From: Pectinatus sp.
GTDB lineage: Bacteria > Bacillota > Negativicutes > Selenomonadales > Selenomonadaceae
Direction of reading: 5' to 3'
NCBI GenBank assembly: GCA_020025075.1
Contig: JAHHSR010000017.1
Location: 1 to 27,389 of the forward strand
DNA length: 27,389 bases
Below are positions 1-7,469 of the stretch, in pieces. A program made the translations under genes and the position numbers. The notes under the pieces are model-generated. The model worked only from the letters and a program-made list of their open reading frames with translations, did not search any database and was not told the DNA's origin. Position 1 is the stretch's first letter. Every line of letters starts with the position of its first letter.

Positions 1-2
1 CC

Positions 3-40
3 ATTCATCTCCCACCTAAGAGGAAGGAGTCTTCTGGCGG
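3..40. repeat. possible IS200/IS605-type terminal hairpin remnant
   Basis: An imperfect stem is visible: CTCC (9-12) pairs with GGAG (26-29) and CCT (15-17) with AGG (21-23), followed by CTTCTGGCGG. Hairpins of this kind close many IS200/IS605 elements, and a tnpB fragment of that family is present at 5653-6037. No transposase is seen here, and the match is from memory of the general form only, so this is a weak call. Confidence 0.2.
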
Positions 41-50
41 ATTATGATAA

Positions 51-90
51 AAGAGCACCTCTTGCCATTAGGCATGAGGTGCTCTTTTTA
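51..90 (-). terminator. Rho-independent terminator of the fructose operon (probably bidirectional)
   Basis: An 11-bp perfect stem, AAGAGCACCTC (51-61) with GAGGTGCTCTT (76-86), has a 14-nt loop and T-rich flanks on both strands. It lies about 30 bases past the stop codon of fruA on the minus strand, so it most likely ends the fruR-fruK-fruA transcript. The plus-strand TTTTT could also stop a gene entering from the left. Confidence 0.8.
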
Positions 91-122
91 GATTATCTTT
101 AAAGAATAAAATTGCTATGATT

Positions 123-2006
123 TTAATTTTTTAATGGCTTTTTTAATATGGCAAGTAAAATCATGCCAACTACAGAGCCCGTGGCAATTGCTGCCATATA
201 CATGAGCGGGTGACCAACAATTGGCACAACGAAGATGCCGCCGTGTGGGGCACGCAAGGTGCAGTTAAAAGCCATTGATAAGGCTCCAGCAGTTGCTGAG
301 CCGATAATACAAGAAGGAATTACACGCAGCGGATCAGCTGCGGCAAAGGGGATTGCACCTTCCGTAATGAAAGAAAGTCCCATGATATAATTAGTAAAAG
401 CAGCTTTGCGATCCGTATCGTTGAACCGGTTTTTGAAGAAAGTGCCGCATAGGGCAATAGCTAAGGGCGGTACCATTCCTCCTGCCATGACGGAGGCCAT
501 AATTGAGTACTGGCCTTCAGCAAGCATGCCTGTAGCTATGACATAGGCAGCTTTGTTGACAGGTCCCCCCATATCGACAGACATCATACCGCCTAAGATG
601 GCACCGAGCAGGATGCGGCTGCCCATATCCATGTGGCGCAGCGTATCGATGAGCCAAGTATTGAGACCGCTTACGGGAGGGTTGACGATGAAGTGGATGA
701 TTACGCCAATTAAAAAAACGCCAAAGAGAGGATAAAGTAAGATAATCTTGATGCCGTCTAGGGAATGAGGCAAGAAACTAAAGAGTTTTTTGAGACTGAG
801 TACAAGGTATCCGGCGATAAAACCTGAAAGTAATGCTCCTAAAAATCCTGAACCGCCAGCATTAGCTAGGGCACCACCGACAAAGCCAGTCACGAGACCG
901 GGGCGGTCGGCGATGCTAAAAGCTATGAACCCAGAGAGAATAGGCAACATAAAGCCGAAAGAAACGCCACCTGTATGCATTAAAAAAGCTGCTAGCGGTG
1001 TGCCAGACCCGAATTGTTTTGGATTGGCTGGATTGAAGGTGTCAACCAAAAAGGCTAGAGCAATAAGGATGCCGCCGCCTACAACAAAAGGTAACATATT
1101 TGAGACACCATTCATGAGATGTTTATAAATTTGATGACCGACAGAATCAGATGCTTTTCCTACATTATTGCTTGAGGCATCCTTTTCTTTAGTAGCATAA
1201 TAGAGAGGAGCATCGCCTTTTATAGCTTTATCGAGCAAACTGTCTGCATTATTTATGCCATCAGCTACCTTAACGATGAGAACAGGTTTTTTGTCGAAAC
1301 GTTCCATTGGGACATTTTTGTCGGCGGCAATGATAATGCATTTTGCAGCTGCAATTTCTGCATCGGTAAGGCGGTTTTTCGTCCCATCGGAGCCGTTAGT
1401 CTCGACTTTTATAGAGATGTGGCGATTTTGAGCGTGCTTTTCAAGGCTTTCGGCTGCCATGTAGGTGTGGGCGATGCCAGTTGGGCAGGCTGTTACGGCA
1501 AGAATGTCGTAGTTACTATTTTTTTCTGGCGTAATGTTTTCGACAGTTAGATTATTTTCTGCTTCACTGATAATTTTAAGAAATTCTTCAGAAGATGTTG
1601 CAGCAAGAAGTTTTTGTCGAAAGGTTTCATCCATTAAAAGGCGCGCGAGTGAACTGATGATGACAAGATGCTCATCAGTGGTAGAGTCTGGCGTGGCAAT
1701 TAAAAAGAGCAAGCGGCTCGGCTTGTTATCAGAAGCGCCAAAATCGACACCTTCGGGTACGACCATGGCCGCAAGGCCAGGTTTTATGACTCCTTTACTC
1801 TTAGCATGAGGTGTAGCAATCCCGTCGCTAAGAGCGGTATTTGCCAGTGCTTCTCTTTTTAAAACATCAGCTTCGTACAGAGTGGCATCAGCGATATTGC
1901 CATTTTTTTCCATTAGGCGAATGAGCGCAGTGATAGTGCTTTTTTTGTCTTGGAAAGAGGCATTTAGCAAAATAGCTTCTTTACTCAATAGTTGTGTTAT
2001 TTGCAT
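123..2006 (-). CDS. fruA: PTS fructose transporter subunit IIABC
   Basis: A 627-aa membrane permease that imports fructose and phosphorylates it to fructose 1-phosphate. Three PTS modules are fused in the order IIA-IIB-IIC. The IIA domain (about 1-145) has the phospho-acceptor His67 in TPHAKS. The IIB domain (about 165-265) has the phospho-cysteine Cys174 in VTACPTGIAHTYMAAE. The IIC domain (about 290-627) is hydrophobic, with glycine-rich stretches such as VVGGGILIALAF and the late motif FITEGAIPFAAADP. The ATG start overlaps the end of fruK by 10 bases and has an AGAAAGGA ribosome site inside fruK, which indicates translational coupling. The complete domain set and length match the family, and no damage is visible. 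Confidence 0.96.
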   Translation of the reverse strand: MQITQLLSKEAILLNASFQDKKSTITALIRLMEKNGNIADATLYEADVLKREALANTALSDGIATPHAKSKGVIKPGLAAMVVPEGVDFGASDNKPSRLLFLIATPDSTTDEHLVIISSLARLLMDETFRQKLLAATSSEEFLKIISEAENNLTVENITPEKNSNYDILAVTACPTGIAHTYMAAESLEKHAQNRHISIKVETNGSDGTKNRLTDAEIAAAKCIIIAADKNVPMERFDKKPVLIVKVADGINNADSLLDKAIKGDAPLYYATKEKDASSNNVGKASDSVGHQIYKHLMNGVSNMLPFVVGGGILIALAFLVDTFNPANPKQFGSGTPLAAFLMHTGGVSFGFMLPILSGFIAFSIADRPGLVTGFVGGALANAGGSGFLGALLSGFIAGYLVLSLKKLFSFLPHSLDGIKIILLYPLFGVFLIGVIIHFIVNPPVSGLNTWLIDTLRHMDMGSRILLGAILGGMMSVDMGGPVNKAAYVIATGMLAEGQYSIMASVMAGGMVPPLAIALCGTFFKNRFNDTDRKAAFTNYIMGLSFITEGAIPFAAADPLRVIPSCIIGSATAGALSMAFNCTLRAPHGGIFVVPIVGHPLMYMAAIATGSVVGMILLAILKKPLKN

Positions 2007-2926
2007 AATCTAATCCTTTCTCTGGTCAAGTGATATAGTAAAGATGAAATGTGTTCTTTTGTGGCTAGCCCTTCGGAAAATGCTGTGGCAGAGCCAGCGG
2101 CAATTCCTAACAGCAGGGATTCTTGCCAGCTTTTTTTTTGCATTTTTCCTGCAATGAAGCCAGCGACCATGGAGTCACCTGCTCCAACTGAATTTATGAG
2201 TTTTCCTTGGGGGGCGCTCATTATCCATTGTCCTTCTGCATTAGATAAAAGCGCTCCTTGAGCCCCAAGAGACACAAGGACATTTTTGGCACCTTTTTGG
2301 CGCAAGAAAAGTGCTGCGGCAGCGATTTCTTCTATTGTGTTGAGTTTTTTGTTGCATATGGCAGAAAGTTCATCGTTATTGGGTTTAATGAGAAATGGGT
2401 TATATTGTAAGGTTGCAGTAAGCAGGGGAGCTTCAGCATCAATGACGAAAGGAACTTTTTGCGCATATAGTATGGCGGCGATTTTTGCGTAAATATCGTT
2501 GTCGAGACATGGAGGAATACTGCCAGAGAGAACTGCAAGGTCATTGGGCGTGAGCTTTTTAAGGCGTGAAAATAATTTATCTAACTCCTTTGTACCAATT
2601 TTTGGGCCGAGACCATTTATTGCTGTTTCAGGTGAGCCTTTTATCTTTATATTAATACGACTTATGCCATGGGCTAATTCTATGAAGTCTGGTTGACAAA
2701 AAGGGATTTTTTGCATACGCTGTATTATTTCTGCACCGGTAAAACCTGCAATAAAGGCTAGAGCAGTATTTTTTATGCCAAGTATTCCAAGGATGTTTGA
2801 GACATTGAGACCTTTGCCGCCACAAAAGATTTTTTCTGTGCTGCTCCGATTGATTTTGCCAGCAGAAAAATCTTTTACCGTGATGACATAATCCAAGGAA
2901 GGATTGAAAGTGATGGTGTAAATCAT
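1997..2926 (-). CDS. fruK: 1-phosphofructokinase
   Basis: A 309-aa cytoplasmic PfkB-family kinase that converts fructose 1-phosphate and ATP to fructose 1,6-bisphosphate, the step after FruA. PfkB landmarks are TITFNPSLDYVI at the N-terminus, GGKGLNVS (36-43), LSGSIP (133-138), LIKPNNDEL (179-187) and the C-terminal GAGDSMVAGF with the catalytic base Asp251. The frame extends upstream to 3040, but the ATG at 2926 is chosen because the family start (MIYTITFNPSLD) falls there and it has an AAAGAGG site 8 bases upstream, placed over the last codons of fruR. The gene sits 4 bases after fruR and overlaps fruA, which makes a tight operon. Confidence 0.96.
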   Translation of the reverse strand: MIYTITFNPSLDYVITVKDFSAGKINRSSTEKIFCGGKGLNVSNILGILGIKNTALAFIAGFTGAEIIQRMQKIPFCQPDFIELAHGISRINIKIKGSPETAINGLGPKIGTKELDKLFSRLKKLTPNDLAVLSGSIPPCLDNDIYAKIAAILYAQKVPFVIDAEAPLLTATLQYNPFLIKPNNDELSAICNKKLNTIEEIAAAALFLRQKGAKNVLVSLGAQGALLSNAEGQWIMSAPQGKLINSVGAGDSMVAGFIAGKMQKKSWQESLLLGIAAGSATAFSEGLATKEHISSLLYHLTRERIRLCK

Positions 2927-2930
2927 ATGC

Positions 2931-3680
2931 TTACCTCTTTGATATTGTTGGAAAATAAAATTGGCAATTTTCATAACCGTCTGGGCAAATATCAGTGATG
3001 ATTGTCGCGTCATTAAGGCTGGCAAAGGATGATGCGGCAATTTTGCCGAATTTGGTATGGTCAGCTAAGACATATGCCTTTTGGCTATGTTTGAGGGCAA
3101 GTTCTTTTACGATAGCCTCTTCTGGTGTGGGAGTGCTAAAGCCTGCTCTCTTGTCAATGCCATTTGCACCGAAAAATCCTAAGGTGAAATTGTAGCGTTG
3201 CAATTCTGCCATAGCCATAGCACCAATGCAAGCATAAGTGCTTGTCTTAACGACACCGCCTATTAAAATGGAGTTGAAATTTTTTTTTCGTAAGGCTAAA
3301 GCATGTGGGAGGCAATTGGTGAAATAGGTGGCTCTTTTTTCTGATAGGTGACGAATTAAAGTACCAGTTGTGCTGCCAGCGTCGATATAAACGATGCTAT
3401 GCGGCTTTATGAGTGTTGCTGCTAAAGCTGCAATTTTTTCTTTGGCAGACATATTTTGCTTTTCGCGCAATTCGAGATTGTCGTCAGCGGTGAGATATTC
3501 GCTACGACGCATTGCGCCACCATAAATTTTTTTTAGCTTGCCTAATTTATCAAGATAAGTAATGTCACGGCGTAAAGTAGCTTCAGAAGCATTTAATTCG
3601 TGGGTTAATTCTTTGATACTCAATGGCGTTTTTACTGCCAATAATTCTAAGATTAATTTTTGCCTTCCAGCAGCAATCAT
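2931..3680 (-). CDS. fruR: DeoR-family fructose operon repressor
   Basis: A 249-aa DeoR/GlpR-type regulator. The N-terminal winged helix-turn-helix (about 18-56) carries the family pattern LNASEATLRRDITYLDKLGKL followed by KIYGGAM. The C-terminal sugar-phosphate sensing domain (about 75-245) has YIDAGSTTGTLIRHL and the late HTKFGK motif. Repressors of this type in fru operons usually respond to fructose 1-phosphate or fructose 1,6-bisphosphate, and the ligand here is inferred from its neighbours. The start at 3680 has a GAGGAG site 8 bases upstream; a nearby ATG at 3687 is out of frame. It is the first gene of the operon and probably controls its own promoter. Confidence 0.92.
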   Translation of the reverse strand: MIAAGRQKLILELLAVKTPLSIKELTHELNASEATLRRDITYLDKLGKLKKIYGGAMRRSEYLTADDNLELREKQNMSAKEKIAALAATLIKPHSIVYIDAGSTTGTLIRHLSEKRATYFTNCLPHALALRKKNFNSILIGGVVKTSTYACIGAMAMAELQRYNFTLGFFGANGIDKRAGFSTPTPEEAIVKELALKHSQKAYVLADHTKFGKIAASSFASLNDATIITDICPDGYENCQFYFPTISKR

Positions 3681-3714
3681 TTCTCATACTCCTCTATTCT
3701 TTTGCGTTTAGTAT

Positions 3715-3760
3715 ATAATAAAAATATAACAAAATCAATCAAAAAAAATCAAAATCGATT
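3715..3760 (-). promoter_or_regulatory. promoter and candidate FruR operator of the fructose operon
   Basis: On the minus strand there is TTGATT (3742-3737), a 16-base spacer, and TATTAT (3720-3715), about 35 bases ahead of the fruR start. The -35 lies inside an A-rich block with repeated AATCAA units (3733-3738, 3737-3742, 3747-3752, and a variant at 3753-3758). DeoR-family repressors commonly bind short repeats that overlap the promoter, so this block is the best operator candidate. The promoter match is fair, and the operator role is inferred. Confidence 0.5.
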
Positions 3761-3776
3761 AAAAAATTGCAAAAAT

Positions 3777-3825
3777 AAAAATCCTCTTGAGCATGATTTT
3801 TTATTTTGTGCTCAAAAAGATTTTT
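3777..3825 (-). terminator. terminator of the channel/Hsp33-like operon
   Basis: A 17-base inverted repeat, AAAAATCCTCTTGAGCA (3777-3793) against TGCTCAAAAAGATTTTT (3809-3825), has two mismatched positions and a 15-nt loop. On the minus strand it ends in a GATTTTTATTTTTG tract and lies 70 bases beyond the Hsp33-like stop codon. It also separates that operon from the fru promoter. Confidence 0.7.
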
Positions 3826-3894
3826 ATTACGCAAATTTTATATTTATAATAAAAGGAAGGAGTTTGAAGGAGTTTTATGAATTTATCTTAAAAT

Positions 3895-4665
3895 TCATTT
3901 AATGGTAGAAAGAAGTTCCTCTCTGGTGAAGCAGTAGTCAGTATTGCAAAAATCGCAATGTATTTTTAGGAGGCTATCATTGGCAAAAAGGCTGTTGAGT
4001 GTATTCTTGCCGAGGATGAGAAGCGTATTTTTGGCCTTTTCACGGGAGCAATCACAAGAAAAAGCAAGTGAGATGTTTTTTTCTATTTTGAGGTGCTTTT
4101 TTAGACATAACTCAATGAGAAGCATCTCGTAATCTTTAGGGTAAGTTATGGGGAGAGCATCTTTTTGGGTAAAATTGGCATATAGTAAGCGAAAAGAAGT
4201 GAGGGCATTATTTTTATTGAAGTGGCAAAATATTTCCAGCACGGCATTGCTGTTTTCAGTTTGACGCAAATAATTCTTAAAGCCATTGATGATGCCTTCT
4301 GAGCAATCTAATGTGCTCGTACGTGTTTTTTGAGAAATAATCAGGTAGCAATGCTCGCTGGGAGCTTGTGCCGATTTTATGAATCCCTTAAAAGTGTCTT
4401 TTTTCGCCTTGACAAGAGCGGAAAAATCGCTGTCAACAAATTGCAAGGTTAAATCAGTGGTAAAGCTCTCTCGGGCGGCAAGGCAAGCTGCTACGGCGAA
4501 CATTTCCGCCAAGATGAATGTTTTTTGTGCGGAAAGGTCCTGGCGGTGCTGCAAAAAACCTAAGCCTTGGGAAAACTCGGCTAAAAACAAGCTCGCCTGG
4601 GGCAGGCGGGCAAAAGAAAAGCTATTGGATATTTTATTTAAGGGCGATGTTTTAGAATCAGGCAT
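3895..4665 (-). CDS. hslO: divergent Hsp33-like redox-regulated chaperone
   Basis: A 256-aa protein, shorter than typical Hsp33 (about 290 aa). The C-terminal redox switch is complete: Cys204-x-Cys206 in FSCDCSREKAKN and Cys237-xx-Cys240 in HCDFCNTDYCF, 30 residues apart. This is the Hsp33 zinc-binding arrangement that unfolds on oxidation and turns on holdase activity. The N-terminal domain aligns only loosely (AEMFAVAACLAARE, then LTLQFVDSDFSALVKAKKD in place of the usual LTLQ..G.G.LG..V.A pattern), so it is diverged. It begins 15 bases after the potassium channel gene and shares its terminator, so the two are co-transcribed. The ribosome site is modest (GAAGG, 10 bases before ATG). Assignment to the family is fairly safe; chaperone function of this divergent copy is inferred. 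Confidence 0.75.
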   Translation of the reverse strand: MPDSKTSPLNKISNSFSFARLPQASLFLAEFSQGLGFLQHRQDLSAQKTFILAEMFAVAACLAARESFTTDLTLQFVDSDFSALVKAKKDTFKGFIKSAQAPSEHCYLIISQKTRTSTLDCSEGIINGFKNYLRQTENSNAVLEIFCHFNKNNALTSFRLLYANFTQKDALPITYPKDYEMLLIELCLKKHLKIEKNISLAFSCDCSREKAKNTLLILGKNTLNSLFANDSLLKIHCDFCNTDYCFTREELLSTIK

Positions 4666-4680
4666 GAGTTCACGGCCTTC

Positions 4681-5586
4681 CTATTTTGGGTTGTCAACAG
4701 TTGCTTTAGTGGCATTGGATTCAGGTTCTTTTTTGGGAACGATGGCGACTTTTTCAGACGATGAAGAAGAGCTATCTGAATCATCATCGGTTTTGCTGTT
4801 TGTCAGGACGCTTACAAAGACCGCGATTAAGATAGAAGCTATCAGATAGCCGCAAATCATTTCAGCACTGGCAAATAAGCGTGCGGCATGTGTGCCAGGC
4901 GTGATATCGCCGTATCCCGTGCTGGTGAAGGTAGCAATGCTAAAATAAAGTAAATCAATCCAGTTTAATTGTACGTCGGTAGCTGGCATTTGCGGTGTTG
5001 CAAGCTGATAGGGAATGATGGGCTTATCATATTCGTAAAGGAAATTTTGGCAGTTCAAATAACCAAAATTGAAGATAAGGGCAAAGCTGATGACGAGCAT
5101 GGACAAAATTACGGCAAGTTCCCAGAACCAAAAGCGCGCATCGCGCGTCCTGCCGACTTTTTCAAGGAAGAACTTGGCGCAGATGGCGGCAGTAAAAAAG
5201 GAAATAGCCAGATATAAAATCATGAGCCAAAGGTGGCTATTGTTCATATCTTTTAATTGCGCTAGAGAAACTATGAGAAAAGCGGCATACATGGGGTGAC
5301 GATAATAACTTTTGAGCTTGCGGCGAAAATGAGCTTTTGATTGACCGAAGCAATAGCTCATGAGGCCGATGAGAATGGGGCCTGTTCCAGATGGGAAAAG
5401 CTGCCAAAAATAAAGGGCAATCCATGTGTTAACGAAAAAGCAGGTGTAACGATATTGTACTAAGATGGTATGTAAAAAGAGAATGGGCCTATAGGTCAGT
5501 TTTTTGTGGCCTACTAGCCAGCGCGGCAGCCAGGATGTAATATTAAAGATAAACCAGATAATAAAGCAAATTTCCTCGAAGAGCAT
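4681..5586 (-). CDS. ion channel with potassium selectivity filter
   Basis: A 301-aa integral membrane protein. Several hydrophobic helices precede a classic pore module: pore helix LLYFSIATF, selectivity filter TSTGYGD (a variant of TVGYGD), and inner helix EMICGYLIASILIAVFVSVL. The last 35 residues are a cytoplasmic tail with a run of Asp and six Ser, then Lys/Glu-rich sequence. No RCK or cyclic-nucleotide domain is present, so its gate is unknown. The frame opens at a TTG at 5637, but the ATG at 5586 (MLFEEICFIIWF) better suits a membrane start; its ribosome site is weak either way. It is the first gene of a two-gene unit with the Hsp33-like protein, which suggests a stress or redox link (inferred). 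Confidence 0.85.
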   Translation of the reverse strand: MLFEEICFIIWFIFNITSWLPRWLVGHKKLTYRPILFLHTILVQYRYTCFFVNTWIALYFWQLFPSGTGPILIGLMSYCFGQSKAHFRRKLKSYYRHPMYAAFLIVSLAQLKDMNNSHLWLMILYLAISFFTAAICAKFFLEKVGRTRDARFWFWELAVILSMLVISFALIFNFGYLNCQNFLYEYDKPIIPYQLATPQMPATDVQLNWIDLLYFSIATFTSTGYGDITPGTHAARLFASAEMICGYLIASILIAVFVSVLTNSKTDDDSDSSSSSSEKVAIVPKKEPESNATKATVDNPK

Positions 5587-5652
5587 AATATATACACCAC
5601 ACTTTTTTAAAGATACCCTTATAGGGAAAAGGGGCAATTCCTATTTTCTTAT

Positions 5653-6037
5653 TATATGGTAAAGATTAATAGTTGACATCTTCCCTGACTAAAGTCGTGG
5701 GATTTCAACCATTTACGTCCACCCATAATGAACGAAGTCCCAATGGTGGTTATACAAGTTGCAAGATTTTCTAAGCCAACATCAATAGCAATAGTATTAT
5801 CTGCGAAAGACCTAAATCTTGTTTATGTTGCTCATAAACATACTGAATTTTAATTTTAACATAAAATCCGCCAGAAGTCCTCCATCTCTTAGGTAAGTCG
5901 CCTTTTTGGAAGCTATAGTGCTGTTCTCGTAGAAGTAGGAAGCTCGCGCCCTTATAGCGGGAGTAGTTCCCCCTTTTTATTATGTAGTAAAAGATTTTAA
6001 AAATCAACTTAATAAGAAAGCTCGTAATAGATAACAA
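5653..6037 (-). pseudogene. tnpB: truncated, frameshifted IS200/IS605-family tnpB
   Basis: On the minus strand an open stretch (about 6037 to 5800) reads SRYKGASFLL, QHYSFQKGDLPKRWRTSGGF and YVKIKIQYVYEQHKQDLG, which resembles the middle of TnpB/OrfB. One base out of frame it continues as DNTIAIDVGLENLAT, then FIMGGRKWLKS. The IDVGLENLAT segment is the first RuvC motif, with its catalytic Asp. Right after GGRK the coding sequence runs into the element's right-end hairpin, so the remaining RuvC motifs and the zinc ribbon are deleted. A frameshift plus an internal deletion make it inactive. No tnpA is nearby. TnpB is an RNA-guided nuclease of these elements; this copy is a fossil. Confidence 0.8.
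5672..5710 (-). mobile_element. right end of an IS200/IS605-type element
   Basis: On the minus strand the sequence AAATCCCACGACTTTAGTCA, then GGGAAGATGTCAAC, forms a stem (GACT 5687-5690 with AGTC 5693-5696; CCC 5683-5685 with GGG 5699-5701) next to a GTCAAC terminus. This is the usual look of the right end of TnpB-carrying IS200/IS605 elements, where the guide (omega) RNA is encoded. The junction with host DNA is near 5672. The left end was not found. Confidence 0.6.
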
Positions 6038-6048
6038 GAATGGTAAAT

Positions 6049-6079
6049 AAAAAAGCTCCCGCCCTGCGGGAGCTTTTTT
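6049..6079 (-). terminator. terminator of the aspA-dcuA operon
   Basis: A perfect 14-bp stem, AAAAAAGCTCCCGC (6049-6062) with GCGGGAGCTTTTTT (6066-6079), has a 3-nt loop. It starts just past the dcuA stop codon and ends in a T-run on the minus strand. It is symmetrical enough to work in both directions. Confidence 0.9.
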
Positions 6080-6080
6080 A

Positions 6081-7424
6081 TTAAAGCATAATCGGAGCTA
6101 CGACAAAGCCTAAGGCAACGGAAAGTGCAATAGCAAGAACCCCGGGAATAAAGAAAGGGTGATTAAAGACATACTTGCCAATGCGTGTTGTTCCCGTATC
6201 GTCCATCTGTACGGCGCCCAAAAGCGTCGGATAAGTAGGAAGAACGAAGAGTGCAGAAACAGCAGCAAAAGAAGCGACCAGAATAGGTACGGAAGCATTG
6301 TGCTGCGGCGTTATGCCCAAGGCAACAATAACGGTAGGAATTAATGCTTGCGTGGTAGCTGCTTGTGAATAAAGGAGCATGCTAGCAAAAAATAAGGCGA
6401 CCGCAAGCATAAATGGATAGTTGACGACCATGCTAGAAGCAATCATCTTAATGCCGGCAATATGGCCTTTGACAAAAGTGTCTCCAAGCCAAGCAACACC
6501 GAGAACGCAAACGCAGGCGGAGAGACCAGACTTAAAGGTACTCGTGTTGACGAGCTCGCTGCTTTTAACTTTGCAGAACATGGTAATTAAAGTAGCGATG
6601 CCCAGCATAAAGCTGACAATGGCATCATTGCGCGGCAAGATGACAGGGCTAATCCAGTGAACGTTCTTGGAAATAGCTGTCGCATAGAATACGACGGCGA
6701 CGACGCCGACGAGAAAGATATAGACAGAAAGCTTAGCGCCTTTTGGCAGCTGCGCATAACCTTTATTGGCCTGCTTGGCAGGCGTGACGGCGCCGGATTT
6801 TAGGCGCTGCTGATAGACAGGGTCGCTTGAAAGGTCCGTATTCATGAACTTAGTCATGATAAAGGCTGTAAGCATACAGCCGATATAAGTGGTGGGAATG
6901 CAGATGGCAAGCAGCATTGGATAAGAGCAGCCAAACGGTTCTAAAAAGCCGCTCATTGCTACAACAGCCGCAGAAACTGGACTTGCAGTAATGGCTATCT
7001 GACTAGCGACGACGGAGATGGAAAGCGGCACGGAAGGCTTGATATTTTGCCCCTTGGCAACTTCAACAATGACGGGAATCATCGAAAAAGCAGTGTGGCC
7101 CGTACCGGCAAGAACGGTGAGCACATATGTTACCGTTGGTGCAAGGTAATTTATATGCTTAGGATTCCGACGCAAAATCTTTTCGGCAATCTGGACTAGA
7201 TAATCAAGGCCGCCAGCTAATTGCATGGCCGAAATGGCACCGATTACTGACATGATGATTAAAATGACGTCCCAGGGAATGGCCCCAGGGTGCATGCCAA
7301 GGCACAAGGTGAGGACGACAACGCCCAGGCCGCCAGCATAGCCGATGCCCATACCGCCCAGCTTGACGCCCAAGAAGATGGCGGCAAGCAGGACGATAAT
7401 CTGCAGAATAATTGAAATATCCAT
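6081..7424 (-). CDS. dcuA: anaerobic C4-dicarboxylate transporter, DcuA type
   Basis: A 447-aa inner-membrane carrier of the Dcu family that exchanges aspartate, fumarate or malate for succinate under anaerobic conditions. Regions shared with DcuA include GGMGIGYAGGLGVVVLTLCL, DVILIIMSVIGAISAMQLAG, the segment GGLDYLVQIAEKILRRNPKH, AGTGHTAFSMIPVIVEVAK, and VASQIAITASPVSAAVV. These fit DcuA better than DcuB as I recall the two. The frame opens at 7463, but the ATG at 7424 (MDISIILQIIVLL) has an AAGGAGG site 6 bases upstream and gives the family length. It lies 45 bases after aspA, the same order as the E. coli aspA-dcuA operon. It supplies and clears the C4 acids on which the neighbouring aspartase acts. 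Confidence 0.94.
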   Translation of the reverse strand: MDISIILQIIVLLAAIFLGVKLGGMGIGYAGGLGVVVLTLCLGMHPGAIPWDVILIIMSVIGAISAMQLAGGLDYLVQIAEKILRRNPKHINYLAPTVTYVLTVLAGTGHTAFSMIPVIVEVAKGQNIKPSVPLSISVVASQIAITASPVSAAVVAMSGFLEPFGCSYPMLLAICIPTTYIGCMLTAFIMTKFMNTDLSSDPVYQQRLKSGAVTPAKQANKGYAQLPKGAKLSVYIFLVGVVAVVFYATAISKNVHWISPVILPRNDAIVSFMLGIATLITMFCKVKSSELVNTSTFKSGLSACVCVLGVAWLGDTFVKGHIAGIKMIASSMVVNYPFMLAVALFFASMLLYSQAATTQALIPTVIVALGITPQHNASVPILVASFAAVSALFVLPTYPTLLGAVQMDDTGTTRIGKYVFNHPFFIPGVLAIALSVALGFVVAPIML

Positions 7425-7469
7425 AGAGAACCTCCTTAAGAAAAATCTTGAGGGGGTCATCAAACGATA

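Noticed and set aside
790..1128. 112-codon plus-strand open frame inside fruA
   Set aside because: It lies entirely opposite a well-supported coding gene and has the composition of an antisense reading.
2927..3040. N-terminal extension of fruK
   Set aside because: It runs inside fruR, whereas the internal ATG at 2926 has a ribosome site and the PfkB family N-terminus.
4379..4849. 156-codon plus-strand open frame spanning the Hsp33/channel junction
   Set aside because: It is antisense to two recognised genes, with no motif and no ribosome site.
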